Shown here in pieces: positions 27,001 to 34,472 of a stretch of 64,000 nucleotides of DNA. The stretch spans positions 5,394,247-5,458,246 of the forward strand of contig NZ_CM002285.1 of NCBI RefSeq assembly GCF_000497445.1, in the 5' to 3' direction. This stretch comes from Streptomyces roseochromogenus subsp. oscitans DS 12.976 (GTDB lineage Bacteria; Actinomycetota; Actinomycetes; Streptomycetales; Streptomycetaceae). The position numbers and the translations under genes are program-made. The notes beneath the pieces were generated by a model, which did no database searches, was not told where the DNA came from, and worked only from the letters and a program-made list of their open reading frames with translations. Every line of letters starts with the position of its first letter. Within the stretch, counting starts at the first letter, position 1.

Positions 27001-27324
27001 GAACGCGCGGCCCTGAGCGCACTGCGCCGCCCGCAGGTACGCCTCAACTTCCGGGGGCACATCCTGCGGCTGGAACAGCGCCGGCCCGGAAGCGTGCTCA
27101 CCTCCGCTCAGGAGAGCTTCGGCGCACACCGGTCGCCCGCCCAGACCGAGCGTTACCTCGTCATGGCCGAGGCCGACATCGTCGGCGACCGCCTTGAGAT
27201 GGGTCTGCGCTACAGCACCGACCACTGGCACGCACACGACATGGAGTCCCTCGGCGCCGCCGTCGAGGAACGCATGCACCTGGCCGTACCCGCACTCGGC
27301 CCCGCCACGATCGGAGCGGCATGA
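24088..27324 (+). CDS. NRPS module: adenylation - carrier - condensation
   Basis: A 1078-aa three-domain NRPS. The A domain has A3 YTSGSTGTPKG near 149, NGYGPTE, YRTGDL, GRVDNQVKVRGYRIEL, and A10 Lys near 502. By eye the substrate pocket reads roughly D-V-E-A-V-G-G-I-T, which I cannot assign. The carrier Ser is residue 571 (GGDSL). The C-terminal condensation-type domain has HHFVLDG at 768-774, so its catalytic His and Asp are intact. ATG 24088 is preferred over ATG 24073 because AAGGAG lies six bases before it. There is no thioesterase. The A-T-C order suggests transfer of one tethered amino acid onto a soluble acceptor. Confidence 0.93.
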   Translation: MEGTLARIADRVTRTPQATALRTPAGSWTYQQLWDDAGRIAAALRTSAGVRPGGLVAVQLPSGPDAVAAMLGVWRAGAAFLPIDVTTPAERRAYLLTHSGATVLIGTAGAGDTAVPPHGIPVLTLDGCRRDGAGQSALAEPGGPAYVIYTSGSTGTPKGVLVEHPALGGHVDAVVDSFGLTDRDTVLQFASIGFDVAQEEIWPTLAAGGTLAFQAGFHASGLLDAALLAELVAGLGVTVLQLPTAYWRMLCAELDTRPDIRFASVRLVVIGGENATLRDAEVHRRTSLAGAELANGYGPTETVITATLHQIPPDGPLDSRTGSLPIGVALGDRQLHVLDQDLRPVGPGGQGELWIGGNLLASGYLHDPGRTEERFRPDPFAERPGARMYRTGDLVLVRSDGALEFLGRVDNQVKVRGYRIELDEVDRHLRDLDGVLDAVSFVLDTGDDTTAGGAKQLAAAVVTAPGGPTPAGVQERLAASVPGYLVPSRVLALDELPMTTSGKVDRNAARDLAERLHARPSAPAQRGKAEPAPLPAADDDPVAIVTSLIARLLQTPHAGPADDFFLLGGDSLVAMRVTALARQAGVPLRPADLLRGRTARAAVTLAGTRERAVPPADGPGQERERVSGAPGQERHTGVVGLLPAQCRWLHDGPLPERDHFNLNAVFSVPAGLGRETVTAVARTLLERHPALRSALRDGDVMVDIRPVDAEAAVACHRLAKVPEAELTGRIEDLLAGAQRTLSLPEGRVFQLLHVDLGDAPGRLLMTVHHFVLDGVAMGLLVDELEAALDLHLGRPCDRLAPTATVFGLHTAVSAWVTSDQARGDFACWTTELASSWEALTPTRQNGPALLPSLRTHRFRLSPQLTHRIMHELPALGLPAHDFALGCLVGGLAQWSGEAAHAVDVYAHSRDTSIGDLDVSNTVGYLQSTFPAVLRWHGDGLENLRHTLAVLDRLPARRYGFDALRYGSPHAGERAALSALRRPQVRLNFRGHILRLEQRRPGSVLTSAQESFGAHRSPAQTERYLVMAEADIVGDRLEMGLRYSTDHWHAHDMESLGAAVEERMHLAVPALGPATIGAA

Positions 27325-28121
27325 CCACCCCGGCAACGACCACCCCCGTGCGTCCCGCGCCGCACTTTCCCGGCATCGCGGAGGAGCACCAACCCGCCAC
27401 CGGCACCGCACCCGGCTGGCCCCTCGTGCTCTACTTCCACCACGTCAACCCGGCCGTCCAGCACTACACCGCGCTCGCACCGGACGGCTTCGCGCGCGGC
27501 CTGGAGACCGTACTGGAACGGTTCCGCCCGTACAGCCCGTCCGATCTGCTCGCACCCGGCGGTCCCGTGCGCCCGGCCGAGCCAAGCGTGCTCATCACCT
27601 TCGACGACGGCTACCGGGACAACGCCGTGTACGCCCGGCCGGTCCTCGACGCGTTCGGAGTCCGCGCCGTGTTCTTCGTCAACACCGGCCGGATCTCGGA
27701 CCGTTCCACCAATCCCCGTGAAGACTTCCTGTCCTGGGAGCAGTGCGACGCATTCGCCGAGGCGGGACACATCATCGCCGCCCACACCCGGAGCCACCCA
27801 CACCTGGACCGGATCGGCCATGCAGAAGCCCGCGACGAGGTCGAGGGCTCCCTCCAGACCATCGAGGAACGCTACGGCCGCCGTCCGGACCTCTTCGCGT
27901 ATCCCTATGGGGGCATCCCTGCCGAGCCCCTGCTCCCGCCCGGTGTCCTCGGCTTCGGGACCGTGCGCTCGCCCGCCCTCCCCTGGTCCCGTGCCCCGCA
28001 CGCCATCCGGCGCACCTACCTTCCCGTCGGCGCCACCGAGGCATGGCCGGACCTGGTACGTCACTGGCACGAGAACTGGTACGGCGACTCCGGCAACAGG
28101 GAGCCGCGCGATGACCGCTGA
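27321..28121 (+). CDS. NodB-type polysaccharide/sugar deacetylase
   Basis: Predicted metal-dependent N- or O-deacetylase, 266 aa. Motifs are TFDDGY (catalytic base and metal Asp), HTRSHPHL (metal His pair) and YPYGG. No signal peptide is seen, so it is probably cytoplasmic and acts on a small intermediate such as an N-acetylhexosaminuronic acid unit. Its ATG overlaps the NRPS stop by four bases, and its 3' end overlaps cysC by 11 bases. Confidence 0.9.
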   Translation: MTTPATTTPVRPAPHFPGIAEEHQPATGTAPGWPLVLYFHHVNPAVQHYTALAPDGFARGLETVLERFRPYSPSDLLAPGGPVRPAEPSVLITFDDGYRDNAVYARPVLDAFGVRAVFFVNTGRISDRSTNPREDFLSWEQCDAFAEAGHIIAAHTRSHPHLDRIGHAEARDEVEGSLQTIEERYGRRPDLFAYPYGGIPAEPLLPPGVLGFGTVRSPALPWSRAPHAIRRTYLPVGATEAWPDLVRHWHENWYGDSGNREPRDDR

Positions 28122-28662
28122 CGTTCGCGGACCGGGCGCCACCGTGTGGCTGACCGGCCTGCCCAGCGCGGGGAAGAGCACCATCGCGCTGGCGCTGGCC
28201 GAGCGGCTGAGCGGAGAGGACCACCGGGTGGAGGTGCTGGACGGGGACGAGGTGCGCGGCTTCCTCTCCGCCGGGCTCGGCTTCTCCCCGCACGACCGGC
28301 ACACCAACGTCACCCGCATCGGGTACGTCGCCGAACTGCTGGCCTCCCACGGCGTCCTCGTACTGGCCCCGGTGATCGCCCCCTACGCGGCCTCCCGCGC
28401 CGCCGTCGCGCAGCACCACGCCGCGCAGGGGACCCCGTATCTGGAGGTACACGTGGCCACACCGGTCGAGGTGTGCAGCCGGCGCGATGTGAAGGGGCTG
28501 TACGCACAGCAGGCCGCAGGCCGGCTCGCCGGCCTGACCGGTGTCGATGACCCGTACGAGGCGCCGACCGCACCGGACCTGCGGATCGAGGCCCACACAC
28601 AGACGCCGGGGGAGTCCGCAGCCGCCGTCCACAGCCTTCTCAGGGAACGGGGAATCGCATGA
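28111..28662 (+). CDS. cysC: adenylylsulfate kinase
   Basis: Phosphorylates APS to PAPS, 183 aa. The P-loop is GLPSAGKST near residue 15, followed by VLDGDEVRGFLS and a typical FSPHDRHTN segment. It overlaps the deacetylase gene by 11 bases and cysD by four. It is embedded in the biosynthetic operon, so it likely feeds the sulfotransferase. Confidence 0.95.
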   Translation: MTADVRGPGATVWLTGLPSAGKSTIALALAERLSGEDHRVEVLDGDEVRGFLSAGLGFSPHDRHTNVTRIGYVAELLASHGVLVLAPVIAPYAASRAAVAQHHAAQGTPYLEVHVATPVEVCSRRDVKGLYAQQAAGRLAGLTGVDDPYEAPTAPDLRIEAHTQTPGESAAAVHSLLRERGIA

Positions 28663-29624
28663 CCACCGTCATCGACCGATCAGTCGGACACGAGCGGCAG
28701 CACGCCACCGCACCCCTGCCGGGTCCCGGGTACCGGCTTTCCCACCTGGACGCCCTCGAAGCGGAGTCGGTGCACATCTTCCGTGAGGTGGCAGGAGAGT
28801 TCGAAAACCCCGTGCTGCTGTTCTCGGGCGGCAAGGACTCCATCGTGATGCTCCATCTGGCGCTGAAGGCTTTCCGGCCCGCTGCGGTGCCGTTCGGGCT
28901 CCTGCATGTGGACACCGGACACAACTTCCCCGAGGTGCTGGAGTACCGGGACCGTGTGGTGGCCGCGCATGGGCTGCGCCTCCATGTGGCCTCTGTACAG
29001 GACTACATCGACCGGGGTGTGCTGCGCGAACGGCCCGACGGGACACGCAACCCCCTGCAGACGCTGCCGCTGACGGAGAAGATCCAGTCCCAGAGGTTCG
29101 ACGCGGTGTTCGGCGGCGGGCGCCGGGACGAGGAGAAGGCCCGTGCCAAGGAGCGGGTGTTCTCGCTGCGGGACGAGTTCGGCGGCTGGGATCCCCGCCG
29201 TCAGCGGCCCGAACTGTGGAACCTGTACAACGGCCGGCATGCGCCCGGTGAACACGTGCGCGTCTTTCCACTGTCCAACTGGACCGAGCTGGACGTGTGG
29301 CAGTACATCGCCCGCGAGGAGATCGAACTCCCGTCTCTTTACTTCGCCCACCGTCGCAAGGTCTTCCGGCGGGCCGGCATGTGGCTGACGGCCGGTGGCT
29401 GGGGCGGGCCGAGGGCCGGTGAGGCCGTCGAGGCAAGGCGGGTCCGCTACCGCACCGTCGGCGACATGTCCTGCACCGGTGCCGTCGATTCCGACGCCGA
29501 CACCGTCGAGAAGGTCATCGCCGAGATCGCGGCGTCGCGTCTGACAGAGCGCGGCGCCACGCGTGCCGACGACAAGCTGTCCGAGGCCGCGATGGAAGAC
29601 CGCAAGCGCGAGGGGTACTTCTAG
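28659..29624 (+). CDS. cysD: sulfate adenylyltransferase subunit 2
   Basis: With CysN makes APS from ATP and sulfate, 321 aa. The PP-loop is FSGGKDSIVMLHL, and GGGRRDEEKARAKERVFS follows as in the family. The C-terminal KREGYF is characteristic. It is coupled to cysC by ATGA and two bases from cysN. Confidence 0.96.
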   Translation: MTTVIDRSVGHERQHATAPLPGPGYRLSHLDALEAESVHIFREVAGEFENPVLLFSGGKDSIVMLHLALKAFRPAAVPFGLLHVDTGHNFPEVLEYRDRVVAAHGLRLHVASVQDYIDRGVLRERPDGTRNPLQTLPLTEKIQSQRFDAVFGGGRRDEEKARAKERVFSLRDEFGGWDPRRQRPELWNLYNGRHAPGEHVRVFPLSNWTELDVWQYIAREEIELPSLYFAHRRKVFRRAGMWLTAGGWGGPRAGEAVEARRVRYRTVGDMSCTGAVDSDADTVEKVIAEIAASRLTERGATRADDKLSEAAMEDRKREGYF

Positions 29625-29626
29625 CC

Positions 29627-30946
29627 ATGACCGCCACCATGACGACAACCACCGCCCCCGTCGACACCCTGCGGTTCGCGACCGCCGGGTCGGTCGACGA
29701 CGGCAAGTCGACGCTCGTCGGCCGACTGCTGCACGATTCCAAGTCGGTCCTCACGGACCAACTGGAGGCCGTGGAGCACGCCTCCCGCAACCGCGGCCAG
29801 GACGCACCCGATCTGGCACTGCTGACGGACGGACTGCGCGCCGAACGCGAGCAGGGCATCACCATCGACGTGGCCTACCGCTACTTCGCGACCACGAGCA
29901 GACGGTTCATACTCGCCGACACCCCTGGCCACGTGCAGTACACCCGCAACATGGTCACCGGGGCCTCGACTGCCGAGCTGACGGTGATCCTGGTCGACGC
30001 GCGCAACGGCGTCGTCGAGCAGACCCGTCGGCACGCCGTGATCGCCGCGCTGCTGCGCGTCCCGCACGTCGTCCTCGCCGTGAACAAGATGGACCTGGTC
30101 GACTACCGGGAGTCCGTGTTCGCTGCGATCGCCGAGGAGTTCGGCACCTTCGCGAACCGCCTCGGCATCCCGGGCATCGCATCTGTCCCGGTCTCGGCGC
30201 TGGCCGGGGACAACGTCGTGGAGTCCTCCGCCCGGATGGACTGGTACGGCGGCCCGACCCTGCTCGAACACCTGCAAGCCGTCCCGGTCGGTTCCGACGC
30301 CGCCGCTCTGGGCACCCGCTTCCCCGTCCAGTACGTCATCCGTCCCCGGACCGCCGAGCACCCCGACTACCGCGGCTATGCCGGCCGCCTGGCATCCGGT
30401 GCCCTGCGGGTCGGCGACCGCGTGACCGTGCTGCCGGCCGGGCTGACGACCACCGTCGTCGGGCTCGACCTGCTGGGCGAGCCGGTCGAGGAGGCGTGGG
30501 CGCCACAGTCCCTGACCGTGTCCCTGGCCGACGACATCGACGTCTCTCGCGGCGACCTGATCGTGACCGGCGCGGTGCCCGAGCCGGTCAGGGACATCGA
30601 GGCCACGGTCACGCATCTCGACGAGCGCCCGCTGCGGGTCGGCGACCACGTCCTGCTCAAGCACACCACCCGCACGGTGCGTGCGATCGTCAAGGACGTC
30701 CCCTACCTGCTGGATGTGTCGACCCTGGAGCGCCGGGAGCGCCCGGAGGCGCTGCGGGCCAATGAGATCGGGCATCTGGTGCTGCGTACCGCCGAGCCGC
30801 TGGCCCTGGACTCGTACGCCGCCAACCGCAGCACCGGGTCGTTCCTCCTCATCGACCCAGCGGACGGCACCACCCGGACCGCGGGCATGGTGGGAGAGGC
30901 TTTTTCCCCGGCAGCGAAGGAACCCCTGCGGGGGGTACTCACATGA
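29627..30946 (+). CDS. cysN: sulfate adenylyltransferase subunit 1 (GTPase)
   Basis: GTPase subunit that drives APS formation, 439 aa. It has GSVDDGKSTLVGRLLHDSK (P-loop), the switch REQGITIDVAYRYF, DTPGHVQYTRNM and NKMDLVD. It lacks a fused APS kinase domain, consistent with separate cysC. It is coupled to the binding-protein gene by an ATGA overlap. Confidence 0.96.
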   Translation: MTATMTTTTAPVDTLRFATAGSVDDGKSTLVGRLLHDSKSVLTDQLEAVEHASRNRGQDAPDLALLTDGLRAEREQGITIDVAYRYFATTSRRFILADTPGHVQYTRNMVTGASTAELTVILVDARNGVVEQTRRHAVIAALLRVPHVVLAVNKMDLVDYRESVFAAIAEEFGTFANRLGIPGIASVPVSALAGDNVVESSARMDWYGGPTLLEHLQAVPVGSDAAALGTRFPVQYVIRPRTAEHPDYRGYAGRLASGALRVGDRVTVLPAGLTTTVVGLDLLGEPVEEAWAPQSLTVSLADDIDVSRGDLIVTGAVPEPVRDIEATVTHLDERPLRVGDHVLLKHTTRTVRAIVKDVPYLLDVSTLERRERPEALRANEIGHLVLRTAEPLALDSYAANRSTGSFLLIDPADGTTRTAGMVGEAFSPAAKEPLRGVLT

Positions 30947-32070
30947 CCGCGCTCCTCCGCATCTCCCGCTTTCGGCGTCTCATGGGCGTGTGGCTGGCCG
31001 GAGCCGCACTGCTGGGTCTGGCCGGCTGCGGTTACGGATCCAAGGCAGCCCCGGGCACGGCGGCGGACGCGATGGCCGGATCAGGGTCCGGGCCCGGATC
31101 GTCGACCCGGCTCTCCGCCTCGAACGTGAAGATTGGCTACTTCGCCAACCTCACCCATGTCACACCACTGGTGGGCCTCCACGACGGACTGTTCCAAAAG
31201 GACCTCGGCGGCACCAAGGTGGAGCCCCAGGTGTTCAACGCCGGCCCATCGGAGATCGAGGCGCTCAACGCGGGCGCCGTCGACATCGGCTGGATCGGCC
31301 CCTCACCCGCGATCAACGGCTATGTGCGGTCCGGCGGGCGAAGCCTGAGGATCATCTCCGGGTCGGTTTCCGGCGGGGCCGAGCTGGTGGTCGACCCGTC
31401 GAAGATCAAGAATGTCGCGGACCTCAAGGGCAAGAAGATCGCCACCCCGCAGCTCGGCAACACCCAGGACGTGGCCCTGCTCAACTTCCTGGCGTCCAAG
31501 CGGTTCAAGGAGAACGCGTCCTCGGGCGCAGGCGACGTTTCCGTCATCCGCAGCGACAATGCCCTGACCCCGCAGGAGTTCCGGTCCGGGCAGATCGACG
31601 GCGCCTGGGTGGCGGAGCCGACCGCGGCCAAGCTCGTCGCCGAGGGCGGCAAGGTACTCGTCGACGAGGCGTCATTGTGGCCACGCGGCAGGTTCGTCAC
31701 CACCAACGTGATCGTCTCGCAGACCTTTCTCAAGGCCCACCCGGACGTGGTGGAGGCCGTACTCAAAGCCTCGATGGACACCAACGCCTGGATCAACGCC
31801 CACCCGGACCGGGCCAAGGCGGACGCCAACGCAGCACTGGCCGTTCTCACCGGCAAACCGCTGCCCGCCAGAGTGCTGAACCTGGCCTGGTCGCACATCA
31901 CCGTCACCGACGACCCGCTGACCGCGACACTCCAGCAGGAGGCGCAGCACGCGCTGACCGCCGGATTCCTCAAGCAGCCCGACCTCACCGGCATTTACGA
32001 CCTGTCCTTGCTGGACAAGGTGCTCACCGCGGCCGGCCGGTCCCCCGTCGAAGAACCGGAAGAGAGGTGA
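30943..32070 (+). CDS. ssuA: sulfonate/taurine-type ABC transporter binding lipoprotein
   Basis: A 375-aa lipoprotein with a Sec-type N-terminus and lipobox LAGC, anchoring it outside the membrane. The mature part has the SsuA/TauA fold: VKIGYFANLTHVTPLVGL, EALNAGAVDIGWIG, and GQIDGAWVAEPTAAKL. Expected ligand is an aliphatic sulfonate, sulfate ester or related anion, but nitrate- or thiamin-precursor-type binding is possible. It is coupled to cysN, tying import to sulfate activation. Confidence 0.88.
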   Translation: MTALLRISRFRRLMGVWLAGAALLGLAGCGYGSKAAPGTAADAMAGSGSGPGSSTRLSASNVKIGYFANLTHVTPLVGLHDGLFQKDLGGTKVEPQVFNAGPSEIEALNAGAVDIGWIGPSPAINGYVRSGGRSLRIISGSVSGGAELVVDPSKIKNVADLKGKKIATPQLGNTQDVALLNFLASKRFKENASSGAGDVSVIRSDNALTPQEFRSGQIDGAWVAEPTAAKLVAEGGKVLVDEASLWPRGRFVTTNVIVSQTFLKAHPDVVEAVLKASMDTNAWINAHPDRAKADANAALAVLTGKPLPARVLNLAWSHITVTDDPLTATLQQEAQHALTAGFLKQPDLTGIYDLSLLDKVLTAAGRSPVEEPEER

Positions 32071-32075
32071 CCGGC

Positions 32076-32894
32076 ATGGCCATCGCCACGCCACTCAGTC
32101 GTACGGCCGCCGCATCCCTTGACGGAGCCGGTCCGGTCGCCGGAACCGGTCCTGCCGTCCGGCTCACGCATGTGCACAAGACCTTCGGCCGACCGGGCCC
32201 CGCGGCTCCGGTACTGGAGGACATCAGCCTGGACATCGCTCCCGGGGAGTTCGTCTGCCTGCTCGGCGCTTCCGGCTGCGGCAAGTCCACCCTCCTCAAC
32301 CTGGTCGCCGGCCTGGACCGGCCGACTCAAGGCAGTATTGAGGTGCCAGGCGGGCGCCCCGCGCTGATGTTCCAGGAGCACGCCCTGCTGCCCTGGCTGA
32401 CGGCAGGTCGCAACGTCGAGCTGGCGCTGCGCCTGCGCGGCGTGCCGCGTGCCGAACGCCGTGCCGAGGCGGAGCGGCTGCTGGAGATCGTGCGACTGGG
32501 CGGCGCCCATCGCAAGCGTGTGCACGAGCTCTCGGGCGGCATGCGGCAGCGCGTCGCGCTGGCCCGAGCGCTGGCCCAGGCCCCGAAGGTCCTGCTCATG
32601 GACGAGCCGTTCGCCGCGCTGGACGCCATCACGCGTGACGTACTGCACCAGGAGCTGATCCGCGTCTGGGCCGGACAGGGGTTGTCCGTCGTCTTCGTCA
32701 CCCACGACGTGCGCGAGGCCGTTCATCTCGCGCAGCGCGTGGTGCTGCTCTCCTCCCGCCCGGGCCGCGTGGCCCGGGAATGGGCCGTGGACGTGCCACA
32801 GCCTCGCCGGACCGAGTCGGCCGCCCTGGCCGGGCTCTGCAAGGAGATCACCGATCAGCTCCGCAAGGAGGTCAGCCTCCATGGCCGCAACTGA
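32076..32894 (+). CDS. ssuB: sulfonate-type ABC transporter ATPase
   Basis: A 272-aa ATPase with Walker A GASGCGKSTLLN, Q-loop MFQEHALLPW, signature LSGGMRQRVALARAL, Walker B VLLMDEPFAALD and FVTHDVREAVHLA, typical of SsuB/TauB. ATG 32076 and a GTG at 32067 are both possible. Overlaps ssuC by 14 bases. Confidence 0.92.
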   Translation: MAIATPLSRTAAASLDGAGPVAGTGPAVRLTHVHKTFGRPGPAAPVLEDISLDIAPGEFVCLLGASGCGKSTLLNLVAGLDRPTQGSIEVPGGRPALMFQEHALLPWLTAGRNVELALRLRGVPRAERRAEAERLLEIVRLGGAHRKRVHELSGGMRQRVALARALAQAPKVLLMDEPFAALDAITRDVLHQELIRVWAGQGLSVVFVTHDVREAVHLAQRVVLLSSRPGRVAREWAVDVPQPRRTESAALAGLCKEITDQLRKEVSLHGRN

Positions 32895-33798
32895 CACCTG
32901 CACCACGACGTCCACCGCAGATTCCACACCTCGCGATACGTTCGGCGGCACAGGCATGGCCAGGGGGCTCGATGTCCTGCAGACCACCGCCGTCCGACAG
33001 CGCGCTCTGCGTCGACTGCTGCTCGAGAAGATCGTGCCGCCCATAACGGCGGTCTTTCTGGTGCTCGTAGCGTGGCAGCTTCTCTCCATGGCGCATGCCC
33101 AGCGCGCCGACCTGCTGCCCGGCCCGCTGGATGTGTGGGACAGCCTGCACGAGCAGTGGCTGGAAGGCACCATCCTCGGCGTGATCTGGACCAGCGTCTC
33201 GCGCGGCGCCCTGGGCTTCCTGGCGTCCGTGATCATCGCATCCCCCTTGGGCCTGCTCATCGGCCGGGTCACGTCCGTCCGGGCTGCGATCGGCCCCATA
33301 CTGACGGGCCTTCAAGCCATCCCGTCCGTGGCCTGGGTGCCCGCCGCCATCCTCTGGTTCGGGCTGAGCAACGCCGCCGTCTACGCCGTGGTCCTGCTGG
33401 GCGCCGTACCGTCCATCGCGGGAGGCCTCGTCGCGGGCATCGACCGCGTGCAGCCCGTTCACCTGCACGCCGGGCGCACCATGGGCGCGACGGGAATCCA
33501 CGGCATCCGGCACATCCTGCTGCCCGCGGCACTGCCCGGTTACGTCGCCGGCCTTCGCCAGGGCTGGGCCTTCGCCTGGCGCTCACTGATGGCAGCCGAG
33601 CTGATCGCCGGCTCGCCTTCCCTGGGCCTGGGCCTCGGCCGGGCCCTGGAGAACGCCCGCGAGGCACAGGACATGCCGGCCGTCCTGGCTACCATCGTCC
33701 TCATCCTGCTGGTCGGTATCAGCATCGAGCTGATCGTCTTCGCGCCGCTGGAGCGCCATGTGCTCCGCTCCCGCGGCCTGCTGGCGAGGGACAACTGA
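32881..33798 (+). CDS. ssuC: sulfonate-type ABC transporter permease
   Basis: A 305-aa inner membrane permease with about six hydrophobic segments. The conserved cytoplasmic loop HLHAGRTMGATGIHGIRHIL carries the EAA-like ATPase contact. ATG 32881 follows AAGGAGG by eight bases. It is the last gene of the plus operon; a weak hairpin follows. Confidence 0.92.
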   Translation: MAATDTCTTTSTADSTPRDTFGGTGMARGLDVLQTTAVRQRALRRLLLEKIVPPITAVFLVLVAWQLLSMAHAQRADLLPGPLDVWDSLHEQWLEGTILGVIWTSVSRGALGFLASVIIASPLGLLIGRVTSVRAAIGPILTGLQAIPSVAWVPAAILWFGLSNAAVYAVVLLGAVPSIAGGLVAGIDRVQPVHLHAGRTMGATGIHGIRHILLPAALPGYVAGLRQGWAFAWRSLMAAELIAGSPSLGLGLGRALENAREAQDMPAVLATIVLILLVGISIELIVFAPLERHVLRSRGLLARDN

Positions 33799-33803
33799 CA
33801 CGG

Positions 33804-33827
33804 GGCCACCGCGCGGGGGCGCTGGCC
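33804..33827. terminator. possible terminator after the sulfur/NRPS operon
   Basis: GGCCACCGC pairs with GCGCTGGCC, with one C-C mismatch and a 6-nt loop, six bases after the ssuC stop. It is the likely end of the nine-gene operon. Confidence 0.45.
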
Positions 33828-33843
33828 GATTTCCAGTCGGGGC

Positions 33844-34137
33844 TCAGCCAGCGTGGCGCGGTGGCGGGCCCGGGTCCGATTCCTGCATGGCCGAGATGGC
33901 ACCGGGGACGTCACCGAGTTCGTAACGAACCTGGCTGATGCGGTAGTTGAGCGCAGTCGGGTCGTACGAGCCGAACGCCTTGCCGCGCGACTCGGCGCGG
34001 TCCATGGCGGCCTCGGCCTCGCGGCAACGGTGCTCAGCCCCATGGATCGTGGCCACCACATCGCCTTCCCTGCGGGCAACCTCGGTGACCAGGCCAAGGC
34101 CGGTTCCCGGTTGGTCGACGATCCGCACAGCCACCAT
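33844..34137 (-). pseudogene. truncated TPR/XRE-type regulator fragment
   Basis: A 97-residue reading frame resembles the internal tetratricopeptide part of Streptomyces XRE-type regulators (EAEAAMDRAESRGKAFGSYD, then YRISQVRYELGDVPGAISAM). Both the N-terminal helix-turn-helix and the C-terminal repeats are missing, and the match stops abruptly at about 33870 close to the ssuC operon. I read it as a resident gene cut by the cluster border. A short functional protein is less likely. Confidence 0.5.
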
Positions 34138-34201
34138 GCCGGTTCAGGTCTCCTCTGCGGTGGTGCTGCGGAGTGGCGTCGCCGCAGCTGAGGGCAGCGT
34201 C

Positions 34202-34348
34202 CTACGTTTCCCCTCCCACCGCGACAGGGTTCAGCCGTCCAGGTGACACCTGGACGAGCCCTTCCTCCCGGGGCTTCGCGGTCCAGGCGGGTTGTCCGGT
34301 CCCGTGCTGCGGCACTTTGGTCGAGGGCTCCTGGATCTTGAAGTCCAT
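34202..34348 (-). CDS. 48-aa hypothetical peptide
   Basis: Starts at ATG 34348 with AGGGG five bases upstream. The peptide begins MDFKIQEPSTKVPQ and ends in LNPVAVGGET, is hydrophilic and Pro/Gly-rich, and has no signal peptide. It precedes the truncated XRE regulator on the same strand. This position resembles small peptide genes next to regulators, including precursor peptides of RiPPs, but I recognise no family and no modifying enzyme is adjacent. Confidence 0.4.
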   Translation of the reverse strand: MDFKIQEPSTKVPQHGTGQPAWTAKPREEGLVQVSPGRLNPVAVGGET

Positions 34349-34379
34349 CGCATCCCCTGAACTGGGGTGTTGCGACGAC

Positions 34380-34420
34380 CGCCAGAACGGAAGATCGGAC
34401 GGAAGGGCCCTGTTCTGGCG
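34380..34420. terminator. hairpin downstream of the chitinase-like gene
   Basis: CGCCAGAAC at 34380-34388 pairs perfectly with GTTCTGGCG at 34412-34420. It lies 53 bp after the stop of the minus-strand chitinase-like gene and upstream of the small peptide gene. Confidence 0.5.
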
Positions 34421-34472
34421 GCGCGACGGGGGATCCGAGTGGAGCAGTGACGGGGCCGGGGCCGGTCCGGGA

